Positions 1-7,047 of a stretch of 9,907 bases of DNA are shown piece by piece. Position 1 is the stretch's first letter, and every line of letters begins with the position of its first letter. A program made the translations under genes and the position numbers. This stretch comes from Desulfosarcina sp. (lineage in GTDB: Bacteria > Desulfobacterota > Desulfobacteria > Desulfobacterales > Desulfosarcinaceae): NCBI GenBank assembly GCA_030642405.1, contig DAOWNV010000081.1, forward strand, positions 1-9,907, in the 5' to 3' direction. The notes under the pieces were generated by a model. It did not search any database. It worked only from the letters and a program-made list of their open reading frames with translations, and had not been told where the DNA came from.

Positions 1-1353
1 AATAGGTGTGCGTTTCTTATTCAAAAAAGCTGGATTCTTCCCTGTTCGTTGCCTCAAAAGCAGGCGAAGAGGCGTCTTCTTCAAAGCAAAAGACTCGCGG
101 ATCTGATTTACCAGAAAACGGTGGTAGGAAAAATGAACCCCATTGGGAAAATTCACGAAACTGACGAAAGTAGGCGGGCGAGTAGAAACCTGTGTAGCAT
201 AATAAAATCTGAGTCTCGTGCCCTTATGCAAAGATGGTTCGTTTTTAGATAGAGCACGATCCATTGCCTTATTTAACTGCCCCGTCGTGATTCGAGCACA
301 ATATTGAGAAAACACTTCATCAACATGGGTAAATATCCTCTGCACCCGCTGACCGGTTTTTGCTGAAACGGTGATAAGCGGAGCAAAATGGAGGAATTTG
401 GCCTGCATGCGTAAATCCTCGGTAAATCGCTTTAGCGCTCCACCGTCCCGGTTGTCAACCAGATCCCATTTATTGAGCAGAAAAATTGCTCCGCACCCAC
501 GATCATGGGCATATCCGGCCACCCGGACATCCTGCTCAGAGATACCCTGTTCTGCGTCGATGACGATCAAAGCGACATCGCATCGCTCCAGGCTGCGCAA
601 TGCCTTTATGATGGAAAATTTCTCCAGGCGCAAGGAAACCTTTCCCTTGCGCCGGATGCCGGCGGTGTCAACGAAAACATATGTGTGTCCGTTCTTCTCC
701 AGTTCAGTATCAATGGCATCCCTCGTAGTACCGGCCACATCGCTGACCACCAGCCGTTCCTCACCCAAAAGGGTATTAATCAGAGAAGATTTTCCGGCAT
801 TGGGCTTACCCACAACCGCAACACGAACAACATCGGATGATTCTTTTTCATTGTTCACCTCTGAAAAGCCTGCCGTAAGTTGATCTAAAAAGTCGGAAAC
901 ACCATATCCGTGTTCGGCAGACACTGGGAACAGCGTATCGATTCCCAAACCATAAAACTCAAAAAGTGCCTTTTCCTGCCCTTCCCCATCAATCTTGTTC
1001 ACCAAATAATAAATCGGTTTGACTACACTTCGCAAAATTCCGACCAAGTCGGCATCAAAAGGACTGATTCCACCTTTTCCGTCCAACAACAGCATAACGG
1101 CATCGGCGTCACCGATGGCCTGTTCCACTTGTTGGCGAATGTGAGGGGCAAAAACATCGTCATCCCCTTTGGCAAAGCCTCCGGTATCAACAAGAATAAA
1201 TAATTTGTCATCCCAACGGGCTTCCCCGTAATTCCTATCCCGCGTCACACCGGGCAGGTTATCCACAATTGCGCTACGGGATCGGGTAATCCTATTAAAC
1301 AAGGTGGATTTTCCCACATTAGGTCTACCGACAATGGCAACAATGGGTTTCAT
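1..1353 (-). CDS. der: Ribosome-biogenesis GTPase Der (EngA), 3' end cut off by the window edge
   Basis: Der is a cytoplasmic tandem-domain GTPase needed for assembly of the 50S ribosomal subunit. From the ATG at 1353 the frame is open for 451 codons to base 1 with no stop. The first G domain shows the P-loop GRPNVGKS (residues 9-16), DTGG (from residue 56) and NKID (from residue 119). The second shows GKPNAGKS (182-189), DTAG (from 229) and NKWD (294-297). The visible end, with FLVNQIRESF followed by a basic tail, is the C-terminal KH-like domain that binds rRNA. Family members are about 435-490 residues long, so only a short tail is missing. The start is fixed by the family-typical MKPIVAIVGRPN; its Shine-Dalgarno is weak. 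All motifs of both domains are intact. It is divergent from the aminotransferase gene, with which it shares an intergenic region. Confidence 0.97.
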   Translation of the reverse strand, partial: MKPIVAIVGRPNVGKSTLFNRITRSRSAIVDNLPGVTRDRNYGEARWDDKLFILVDTGGFAKGDDDVFAPHIRQQVEQAIGDADAVMLLLDGKGGISPFDADLVGILRSVVKPIYYLVNKIDGEGQEKALFEFYGLGIDTLFPVSAEHGYGVSDFLDQLTAGFSEVNNEKESSDVVRVAVVGKPNAGKSSLINTLLGEERLVVSDVAGTTRDAIDTELEKNGHTYVFVDTAGIRRKGKVSLRLEKFSIIKALRSLERCDVALIVIDAEQGISEQDVRVAGYAHDRGCGAIFLLNKWDLVDNRDGGALKRFTEDLRMQAKFLHFAPLITVSAKTGQRVQRIFTHVDEVFSQYCARITTGQLNKAMDRALSKNEPSLHKGTRLRFYYATQVSTRPPTFVSFVNFPNGVHFSYHRFLVNQIRESFALKKTPLRLLLRQRTGKNPAFLNKKRTPI

Positions 1354-1455
1354 CAAGAATATCCAATCGACATTTCTTGCCGGGTCATCCTCCGGCGATT
1401 TTTTCTTCAACTTCACGCTATACGCAACAAACTAAGGACTCTATGCTAAAATTGC

Positions 1456-1483
1456 AATATCCCATGAACTAATTATGTGTCAA
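1456..1483 (-). promoter_or_regulatory. Candidate sigma-70-type promoter for der
   Basis: On the minus strand a perfect -35 TTGACA (1478-1483) is followed after 16 bases by GATATT (1456-1461), which matches the -10 consensus at 4 of 6 positions. Transcription would start near 1449, giving a leader of roughly 95 bases before the der ATG. This rests on motif matching only; the perfect -35 is the strongest part. Confidence 0.4.
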
Positions 1484-1508
1484 ACTTCCATTTAACTGTT
1501 CAATGAAT

Positions 1509-1533
1509 CCAATTGAATGTTTCCAACAATTGG
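1509..1533. repeat. Inverted repeat CCAATTG-N11-CAATTGG between der and the aminotransferase gene
   Basis: A perfect 7-bp inverted repeat (1509-1515 and 1527-1533) with an 11-base spacer lies about 110 bases before the aminotransferase start. A second, overlapping inverted pair, TTCAAT (1499-1504) and ATTGAA (1512-1517), shares bases with it, and a further GAATTGG follows at 1535-1541. The symmetry and position fit a binding site for a dimeric regulator. The region is AT-rich, so chance is a real alternative. No T-tract follows, so it does not look like a terminator. Confidence 0.3.
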
Positions 1534-1628
1534 TGAATTGGGTTTAAGCCTTTCACATTTTGTTGTATGCTTCAATCTTCATAAATTCGCAAACAATAAT
1601 TGGCTATCGCCATTTTAAAAAAGTAAAA

Positions 1629-1636
1629 AAGGAGAG
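1629..1636 (+). promoter_or_regulatory. Ribosome binding site deciding the aminotransferase start
   Basis: AAGGAGAG lies 4 bases before the ATG at 1641 and is close to the anti-Shine-Dalgarno complement. It supports this start over the upstream in-frame TTG at 1560, which would add 27 residues with no family resemblance. Confidence 0.75.
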
Positions 1637-1640
1637 TTCC

Positions 1641-2483
1641 ATGCCTGATCTGGCATATTTAAACGGTGAAATCATGCCCATCGAAGCAGCCATGATCCCC
1701 ATAGAAGATAGAGGTTACCAGTTTGGCGACGGAGTTTACGAGTTTGTTGCCAGCTATGAGGGACGCCTCTTCATGCTGGAAGAGCATCTCGATCGCCTGG
1801 AACGTTCCATGAGAGAACTGGCCTACGAGCCGATTTCTCGTACCGACATCAAAAATGCCGTTTTGGAGTTATTTAAGGCGTCCGGATACCTGCGTGCAGG
1901 CATCTACATTCAGATCTCAAGGGGAGTGGCCCCCAGGAACCATGCCTATACTAAGAAGATGCTCCCCCAAATCATCATGACCATTCGTCCGGTCAAGGAT
2001 ATGCCGGCGGAGATAAGAGAGAACGGTGCGAAGGCCATTACAGTAGAAGATATGCGCTGGGGGCGGTGCGACACAAAAACCATTCAGTTGTTGGCCAACA
2101 GTATGGCCAAACAAAAAGCATTGGATTCCGGTTGCGACGATGCCATTTTTATAACGGATTCAGGGATCGTACGCGAAGGAACCAGTTCAAACCTGTTCAT
2201 CGTGGCCGGTGGGAAGCTGGCAACGCATCCACTCACACCAAACATCCTTGCAGGCATTACCCGGATGGCGGTGTTGAGCATATGCAAGGAAGCTGGATTG
2301 GAGGCAACCGAATCGTTTTTTGATACAAATGCGCTATATGCCGCTAATGAGGTTTTTCTCACTGGAACCGTAACAGAGATCCTTCCGGTAGTACGGATAG
2401 ACGATAACATCATCGGTGATGGTAAGGTGGGAGTAATCACTCAGCAGGTATACGATTTGTTGAAAAAAAAAGCGATGGGCTAA
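1641..2483 (+). CDS. dat: D-amino-acid aminotransferase, PLP-dependent class IV fold
   Basis: Encodes 280 residues of the fold-type IV aminotransferase family, probably a D-alanine/D-amino-acid transaminase that interconverts D-alanine and 2-oxo acids (for example giving D-glutamate) in the cytoplasm. What is seen: EDRGYQFGDGVYE (22-34), RGVAPRNH (94-101), the PLP-binding lysine K146 in RCDTK, and E179 in REGTSSN, which contacts the PLP ring nitrogen. Y33, R99 and H101 match the carboxylate-binding trio described in Bacillus D-amino-acid transaminase, which favours that specificity over branched-chain aminotransferase or 4-amino-4-deoxychorismate lyase. The ATG at 1641 is chosen because AAAAAAGGAGAG sits just ahead of it and the protein then begins like its family; the frame stays open upstream to a TTG at 1560, but that stretch looks non-coding. 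The gene converges on aapP and overlaps it by 4 bases. Substrate range is inferred. Confidence 0.88.
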   Translation: MPDLAYLNGEIMPIEAAMIPIEDRGYQFGDGVYEFVASYEGRLFMLEEHLDRLERSMRELAYEPISRTDIKNAVLELFKASGYLRAGIYIQISRGVAPRNHAYTKKMLPQIIMTIRPVKDMPAEIRENGAKAITVEDMRWGRCDTKTIQLLANSMAKQKALDSGCDDAIFITDSGIVREGTSSNLFIVAGGKLATHPLTPNILAGITRMAVLSICKEAGLEATESFFDTNALYAANEVFLTGTVTEILPVVRIDDNIIGDGKVGVITQQVYDLLKKKAMG

Positions 2484-3256
2484 TGAAGGATCTGGCTTAG
2501 AAATAGTTTTGTACGCTCATGCTGGGGATTGTCAAAAAACTCTGACGGAGTATTCTGCTCGACGATTCGTCCATAGTCCATAAAAAGAACCCTATGGGCC
2601 ACACTTTTGGCAAACCCCATCTCATGTGTCACGACAAGCATAGTCATTCCCTCTTGGGCAAGGCTGATCATGACGTCAAGAACCTCTTTCACCATCTCCG
2701 GGTCCAGGGCTGATGTCGGCTCATCGAAAAGCATGATATTGGGTTTCATACACAAACTGCGGGCGATCGCCACACGTTGCTGCTGGCCGCCTGAGAGTTG
2801 CCCTGGAAACTTTTTGGCCTGTTCGGCGATATGCACTTTTTCCAAGTAGTACATAGCCATCTCTTCGGCTTCTTTTTTTGGTGTTTTTCTTACCCAAATG
2901 GGTCCCAATGTGAGATTCTCAAGGATAGTAAGGTGGGGAAAAAGGTTGAAATGCTGAAACACCATCCCAACTTCCGCTCTAATCTTCTCGATATTCTTTA
3001 AATCATTTGTCAGTTCGATGCCATCGACAATGATCTTTCCCCTCTGATGCTCTTCCAGTCGGTTGATGCAGCGGATAAGGGTGGACTTTCCCGATCCGGA
3101 AGGTCCGCAGATAACGATCCTTTCGCCTCCGGCAACCTTAAGGTTCACATCCTGCAGGACATGGAAATCACCAAACCATTTGTGCATATTGGTAATTTGG
3201 ATGATGGTATCGTTGGTTTCAATGTCTATGTTGATGGATTGAATTGTTTCGCTCAT
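2480..3256 (-). CDS. aapP: General L-amino-acid ABC transporter ATP-binding protein AapP
   Basis: The cytoplasmic ATPase of a polar amino-acid importer (AapP/GlnQ/HisP family), 258 residues, full length. Walker A GPSGSGKST is at 51-59, the Q-loop glutamine at 101 (VFQHFNLFPHLT), the signature LSGGQQQR at 154-161, Walker B IMLFDEP at 174-180 and the switch histidine at 211 (VVTHEMGFA). All catalytic residues are present. It is the last gene of aapJQMP and starts 2 bases after the aapM stop, so it is almost certainly co-transcribed and translationally linked. An N-terminal stretch of about 18 residues precedes the usual start of the domain; the upstream ATG is kept although the Shine-Dalgarno is weak. 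The stop codon lies inside the last codons of the convergent aminotransferase gene, so any terminator must lie within that gene. Confidence 0.95.
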   Translation of the reverse strand: MSETIQSINIDIETNDTIIQITNMHKWFGDFHVLQDVNLKVAGGERIVICGPSGSGKSTLIRCINRLEEHQRGKIIVDGIELTNDLKNIEKIRAEVGMVFQHFNLFPHLTILENLTLGPIWVRKTPKKEAEEMAMYYLEKVHIAEQAKKFPGQLSGGQQQRVAIARSLCMKPNIMLFDEPTSALDPEMVKEVLDVMISLAQEGMTMLVVTHEMGFAKSVAHRVLFMDYGRIVEQNTPSEFFDNPQHERTKLFLSQILH

Positions 3257-3258
3257 AT

Positions 3259-4353
3259 CTATAACCCCGTATCCAACTCTCTTTCCAGTTTACGACTATA
3301 GTTGGACATAAAAAAGCAACATAAGAAATAAATCACCGCCAGAAAAATATACGCTTCAGCAGAAAACCCCATCCATTTGGGATCAGATAATACCGATTTA
3401 GTGGTTTTCAACAAATCGTACAAAGCAATGATAACGACCAAAGAGGTATCCTTGAAAGCAGAAATGAGAATACTCACCGAGGGTGGAATGACAATTTTCA
3501 ACGCTTGGGGCAAAATGATCAAGCGCATGATCTGAACATGGTTAAGACCAAGTGAGTCTGCAGCTTCATATTGTCCATTGGGAATGGCCTGCAGACCGCC
3601 ACGCACAACCTCGGCAATATAAGCAGCTGTAAAAAGGATAATGGCGACCTGTGCACGAAGTATCTTATTGACGGTCACACCTTCTGGAAGAAAAAGCGGG
3701 AATATAACCGACGACATGAATAGCAGGCTGATCAATGGAACGCCCCGAATCATTTCGATATAGACAACGGACAGGCTTTTAACTACGAGCATTTCAGATT
3801 GGCGTCCAAGGGCCAGCAAAACGCCCACGGGGTATGCCGCCGTCAACCCGAACACTGATAAAAGAAGGGTCAGGGGAAGCCCGCCCCACTGGGAGCTTTC
3901 CACCACAGGCAGGCCAAACAGGCCACCCCGCAATAGTATCCCCATCACTGCAAGCCCGACCAACCATCCCCACACTAATGCCTTTCGCCAGTGGTTGCGG
4001 TTTTGGCTATAAAAAAGCAGCACCACCAGGATTATCATTGCCAGAAGCGGTCGCCACTGCAGGTCGTGGGGATAGAATCCAAAAATGATAAATCGTAGGT
4101 TTGCAGTCACGACAGACCAGCAGGCGCCTTGACCGTCTCCACAACCCACTCCGGACGGGAGCCAGTGGCTGTCAATGAGAGCCCATTTAACAAAGGGTGG
4201 GACGGTTTTTATAAGCAACGCCACAATCAGGACGGTCAGGACAGAATTGAACCAACCGCTAAAAAGGTTGGACCTCATCCAACCCAGAACCCCGACTGAG
4301 GTGGCAGGTGGCTTGATTTCATCCACACTGTTGTCATACGAATAAACGGTCAT
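3259..4353 (-). CDS. aapM: General L-amino-acid ABC transporter permease AapM
   Basis: One of two inner-membrane permease subunits of the amino-acid importer, 364 residues. Hydrophobic segments are visible near residues 36-53, 103-116, 127-145, 160-182, 207-222, 235-250, 278-298 and 334-350. The cytoplasmic EAA loop that couples to the ATPase is at 262-282 (YEAADSLGLNHVQIMRLIIL, then PQA). The long N-terminal part before the conserved permease core is typical of AapM and distinguishes it from short HisM/GlnP permeases of about 220-240 residues. The ATG overlaps the aapQ stop in an ATGA arrangement (4 bases), a sign of translational coupling, and the gene ends 2 bases before aapP. It should pair with AapQ to form the channel. 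Confidence 0.94.
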   Translation of the reverse strand: MTVYSYDNSVDEIKPPATSVGVLGWMRSNLFSGWFNSVLTVLIVALLIKTVPPFVKWALIDSHWLPSGVGCGDGQGACWSVVTANLRFIIFGFYPHDLQWRPLLAMIILVVLLFYSQNRNHWRKALVWGWLVGLAVMGILLRGGLFGLPVVESSQWGGLPLTLLLSVFGLTAAYPVGVLLALGRQSEMLVVKSLSVVYIEMIRGVPLISLLFMSSVIFPLFLPEGVTVNKILRAQVAIILFTAAYIAEVVRGGLQAIPNGQYEAADSLGLNHVQIMRLIILPQALKIVIPPSVSILISAFKDTSLVVIIALYDLLKTTKSVLSDPKWMGFSAEAYIFLAVIYFLCCFFMSNYSRKLERELDTGL

Positions 4354-5522
4354 CGTTCAACTAATGCTATTTTCTTGTTGTACCAGTTCATTAACGCCGA
4401 AGTCAGCAGACTGAGGCCCAGGTAAACGGCCATAATCATCGCCACCCCTTCTATTGCCTGACCGGTTTGATTTATGGTGGTATTCGCTATCGAGACAAAA
4501 TCGGGATAACCGATTGCCACTGCCAATGAACTATTTTTAGTCAAATTCAACATCTGACTTGTCAACGGGGGGATGATCACCCTCAACGCCTGAGGGATGA
4601 CAACGAGACTCAATACCTTTCCAGATCTCAGCCCCAATGCTTTGGCCGCTTCAGTCTGCCCTTTGTTCACTGATTGAATGCCGGCGCGTACTATCTCGGC
4701 TACAAATGCCGCCGTATACAGCACCAACCCCAGCAACAATGCTGCGAATTCGGGGCTTAGACTGATTCCGCCTTGAAAATTGAACCCCAACAACTGAGGT
4801 ACATCCATTTTGGTTGGTGCGCCTCCTAGCATCCAAACGATGAAAGGCAAGCTCACCATCAACGCAATTGAACTCCAAAAAACAGGAAATGGCTTGCCCG
4901 TTTTGTACAATCGTCGTAACGCCCACCTTCGCATGACATAAACAGCCACCAATACAGCCAAAACCGTCCATCCCATCCATGCCCAAACCGGATGGTCGGC
5001 AGGAACGGCAAAAATCAATCCACGGTTGCAGATAAACATCCCGGCAATAGGGTTGAGTGCCTGCCGGGGTGCGGGCAGCATTTCATAAAACAACGCGTAC
5101 CAGAAAAAAAGCTGTAATAAGACCGGGATATCCTGGAGGACCTCAATGTAAATCGCTGCCAACCTGGATACGAGCCAGTTCGCGGAAAGTCTGGCAACGC
5201 CGATGATCGTACCGAGAAGGACGGTTAGGACGATACCGATGAAGGACACCTTGAGCGTGTTGAGGACTCCCACCAATAACGCACGAAAATAATTATCTGC
5301 TGCGGAATAATCAATGAGGGACTCACCGATTTCAAAAGAACTCTCCTTCTCCAGAAAATCAAAGCCGGTGGCAATGGACTGGCGCTCCAAGTTGGTCAGT
5401 GTGTTGGACATCAAGTAGTAGCCCAAAAAAGCCACCGTGACCATGACTCCGAACTGGTAGATTAACGATCGTTTAGCTGGATCGTTGAAAAAAGGTATTT
5501 TTTCTTCCCCGGCAACAACCAT
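4350..5522 (-). CDS. aapQ: General L-amino-acid ABC transporter permease AapQ
   Basis: The partner permease subunit, 390 residues from the ATG at 5522. A first membrane segment lies near residues 21-38, followed by a long periplasmic loop with aromatic and acidic residues (about 40-80), then the permease core: segments near 90-110, 132-147, 182-197, 216-232, 258-277, 304-320 and 360-378. The EAA loop is TEAAKALGLRSGKVLSLVVI (290-309) followed by PQALRVIIPP. The extended N-terminus and central insertion match AapQ rather than short amino-acid permeases. The ATG at 5522 is preferred over an in-frame GTG at 5528 because AAGG sits 5 bases ahead of the ATG and overlaps the GTG. The gene follows aapJ after a 23-base gap and overlaps aapM by 4 bases. 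Confidence 0.94.
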   Translation of the reverse strand: MVVAGEEKIPFFNDPAKRSLIYQFGVMVTVAFLGYYLMSNTLTNLERQSIATGFDFLEKESSFEIGESLIDYSAADNYFRALLVGVLNTLKVSFIGIVLTVLLGTIIGVARLSANWLVSRLAAIYIEVLQDIPVLLQLFFWYALFYEMLPAPRQALNPIAGMFICNRGLIFAVPADHPVWAWMGWTVLAVLVAVYVMRRWALRRLYKTGKPFPVFWSSIALMVSLPFIVWMLGGAPTKMDVPQLLGFNFQGGISLSPEFAALLLGLVLYTAAFVAEIVRAGIQSVNKGQTEAAKALGLRSGKVLSLVVIPQALRVIIPPLTSQMLNLTKNSSLAVAIGYPDFVSIANTTINQTGQAIEGVAMIMAVYLGLSLLTSALMNWYNKKIALVER

Positions 5523-5545
5523 CGGCACCTTGTTTTAAGTAATTA

Positions 5546-6559
5546 TTATTTAAATGGAGGTGAATACATCAACCCGCCATCTTTCCACAATGCATTCAAG
5601 CCACGCTCGATTTTCAACAGTGTGTTTTTCCCTACATTACGATCGAATACCTCGCCATAGTTGCCAACCATTTTGACGATATTATAGGCGAATTTCTCAT
5701 CCAACCCCAACGCTTTGCCGTTTCCGGGACTAACCCCCAGAAAACGCTGCACTTTGGGATCTTTGCTTTTCAGCATTTCATCAATATTTTTCGAAGTAAT
5801 GCCCATCTCTTCGGCATTGATCATGGCAAGTACAGACATGTTTACGATATCGTACCACTGATCGTCACCATGACGGACAACCGGTGCCAAAGGCTCTTTA
5901 GAGATAATCTCGGGAAGAATGATATAGTCATCAGGTTTGGGGGCAACTGCTCTGGTGCCGGCAAGCTGGGAGGCATCAGAAGTTAAGCAGTCACAACGAC
6001 CGGCAAAAAAAGCTTTTGCCAACTCAGCTGTATTTTCAATGACGACAGGCTTCATCTTCATTCCTGTGGAACGAAAGTAATCGGCCACATTGAGCTCGGT
6101 TGTGGTTCCCGGCAGAACGCACACAGCCGCACCATCCAATTCCTTGGCGCTTTTTACGCCAAGTGCCTTAGGAACCAGGAATCCTTGTCCGTCGTAATAA
6201 TTAACTTGAACGAAATTGAGCCCTAGTGCCGTTTCGCGACTCAAGGTCCGTGTGGCATTCCTGCAGAGCACATCAATCTCACCGGATTGTAAAGCGGTAA
6301 ACCGGGTAATAGCTGTCAAGGGAATAAACTTGATCTTGTTGGGATCGCCGAATACCGCAACGGCAATGGCGCGACCGGTATCAACATCGAGTCCCTTCCA
6401 AACGCCTTTTCCATCGGGTTTTCCAAAACCAAAAAGATCTCCATTTACGCCCACCTGCACATACCCCTTGGCTTTTACATCATCCAAGGTACCGGCAGTT
6501 GCGGACCCAACCATAAAAAACACTGCAACCATGACGCCAACAAAGCCCAATTTCTTCAT
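5546..6559 (-). CDS. aapJ: General L-amino-acid ABC transporter periplasmic substrate-binding protein AapJ
   Basis: A periplasmic binding protein of the amino-acid family (SBP family 3), 337 residues, which captures amino acids and delivers them to AapQM. A classic signal peptide is visible: MKK, a hydrophobic core (residues 4-18) and a likely cleavage site after ATA (20-22). The mature protein opens with TLDDVKAKGYVQVGVNGD and includes GLDVDTGRAIAVAVFGD, NATRTLSRE, PGTTTELNVADYF and GRCDCLTSDASQLAG, all in the order found in AapJ proteins. The ATG at 6559 is chosen because AGAGGAG lies 6 bases upstream; an in-frame ATG at 6577 would place that site inside the gene and add residues before the signal peptide. 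It is the first gene of aapJQMP, after a 160-bp gap that separates it from the response regulator. Confidence 0.95.
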   Translation of the reverse strand: MKKLGFVGVMVAVFFMVGSATAGTLDDVKAKGYVQVGVNGDLFGFGKPDGKGVWKGLDVDTGRAIAVAVFGDPNKIKFIPLTAITRFTALQSGEIDVLCRNATRTLSRETALGLNFVQVNYYDGQGFLVPKALGVKSAKELDGAAVCVLPGTTTELNVADYFRSTGMKMKPVVIENTAELAKAFFAGRCDCLTSDASQLAGTRAVAPKPDDYIILPEIISKEPLAPVVRHGDDQWYDIVNMSVLAMINAEEMGITSKNIDEMLKSKDPKVQRFLGVSPGNGKALGLDEKFAYNIVKMVGNYGEVFDRNVGKNTLLKIERGLNALWKDGGLMYSPPFK

Positions 6560-6565
6560 CACGTA

Positions 6566-6572
6566 CTCCTCT
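6566..6572 (-). promoter_or_regulatory. Strong ribosome binding site of aapJ
   Basis: On the minus strand AGAGGAG precedes TACGTG and then the ATG at 6559. It decides this start over the upstream in-frame ATG at 6577. Binding proteins are needed in excess over their permeases, which fits a strong site here. Confidence 0.75.
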
Positions 6573-6610
6573 CTCAAGCTAAAGTTAAAGTGGCAAGATT
6601 TTAGTTAGTG

Positions 6611-6626
6611 GCCATCGGAAAATGGC
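6611..6626. repeat. Small hairpin and tandem hexamers in the aapJ leader region
   Basis: GCCAT (6611-6615) and ATGGC (6622-6626) can pair around a 6-base loop. Immediately beside it GCTAAT occurs twice in direct orientation, 9 bases apart (6625-6630 and 6634-6639). Both lie about 50-80 bases before the aapJ start. They could be part of a regulatory leader or a protein-binding region; the stem is short and could be chance. Confidence 0.25.
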
Positions 6627-6630
6627 TAAT

Positions 6631-6660
6631 CGTGCTAATGGTACAGGAAAAAATAGCACG
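6631..6660. promoter_or_regulatory. Operator-like inverted repeat CGTGCTA-N16-TAGCACG upstream of aapJ
   Basis: A perfect 7-bp inverted repeat (6631-6637 and 6654-6660). Half-site centres are 23 bp apart, close to two helical turns, as expected for a dimer bound to one face of the DNA. A further GCAC follows at 6661-6664 (GCACGAGCAC), giving a third partial half-site. The position, between an NtrC-type regulator and the transporter it probably controls, suits an activator or repressor site. There is no adjacent U-tract, so a terminator is unlikely. The bound protein is not identified. Confidence 0.4.
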
Positions 6661-6679
6661 AGCACTTTGGTTTTTGCAA
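6656..6679 (-). promoter_or_regulatory. Weak candidate promoter for aapJ
   Basis: On the minus strand TTGCAA (6674-6679) is followed after about 18 bases by TATTTT (6650-6655), each matching the sigma-70 consensus at 4 of 6 positions. An alternative -10, a perfect TATAAT, lies at 6719-6724 over the stop codon of the regulator, but lacks a recognisable -35. No canonical sigma-54 element (GG-N10-GC) is present on this strand between the regulator and aapJ. Either candidate is weak; the operon may also be read from the kinase promoter. Confidence 0.2.
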
Positions 6680-6719
6680 GTCTCTTTAATGATTGATTGA
6701 TGAGGCGATGATTTCGTAA

Positions 6720-7043
6720 TTATACGATACCATACAATTTCATCTTGCTCAGCAATGAGGGATGGCTGATCTCCAATAGCCTTGCCGCATGGGTGCGGTT
6801 GCCTTCGGTGGCGGTCAAAGCCTCTCGGATCATTCTGTTTTCAAGTTTTGATTTGGCCTTTTTTAAGGAAAGACAATCACTACCGGCACCGTCTTCAAGC
6901 TCGGAATCCGGCGTTGACTCCTTTCCGAATGAAAAATTTTCTATTTCCAAAGTTGTCCCGTCTGCAAGAACAATAGCTCTTTCAATTGCATTTTCAAGTT
7001 CTCGAACATTACCCGGCCAGCCGTACCGCATTAATTTAGCCAT
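6720..7043 (-). CDS. C-terminal part of the NtrC-family response regulator, separated by a frameshift
   Basis: This frame encodes the end of the AAA+ domain and the DNA-binding domain that belong to the gene just upstream. From the ATG at 7043 it gives 107 residues: GWPGNVRELENAIERA (8-23) is the sensor II region of sigma-54 activators, and the last 45 residues carry a Fis-type helix-turn-helix (NRTHAARLLEISHPSLLSKM). The homologous sequence continues upstream of this ATG (KNISSEA before MAK), so the ATG is an internal codon rather than a natural start. If the A6 run at 7060-7065 had one base fewer, this and the preceding frame would form a protein of about 460 residues, the normal length for the family. 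Alone, it would be a DNA-binding fragment without ATPase or receiver. Confidence 0.85.
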   Translation of the reverse strand: MAKLMRYGWPGNVRELENAIERAIVLADGTTLEIENFSFGKESTPDSELEDGAGSDCLSLKKAKSKLENRMIREALTATEGNRTHAARLLEISHPSLLSKMKLYGIV

Positions 7044-7047
7044 CGCC

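Noticed and set aside
371..883. Open frame of 170 codons on the plus strand
   Set aside because: It lies antisense to der, whose minus-strand frame has every GTPase motif across the same bases. The translation is rich in Ser/Arg and has no recognisable features.
1382..1396. GG-N10-GC pattern resembling a sigma-54 promoter on the plus strand
   Set aside because: Only the invariant dinucleotides match; the flanking bases differ from TGGCAC and TTGCW, and it is about 245 bases from the next start on that strand.
1560..1640. 27-codon upstream extension of the aminotransferase
   Set aside because: It would begin at a TTG without a Shine-Dalgarno, and the family-typical start with a strong ribosome site is at 1641.
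6631..6660. Inverted repeat interpreted as a terminator of the response regulator
   Set aside because: The spacer of 16 bases is long, the stem has only 7 pairs, and no U-tract follows on the minus strand. An operator is a better fit.
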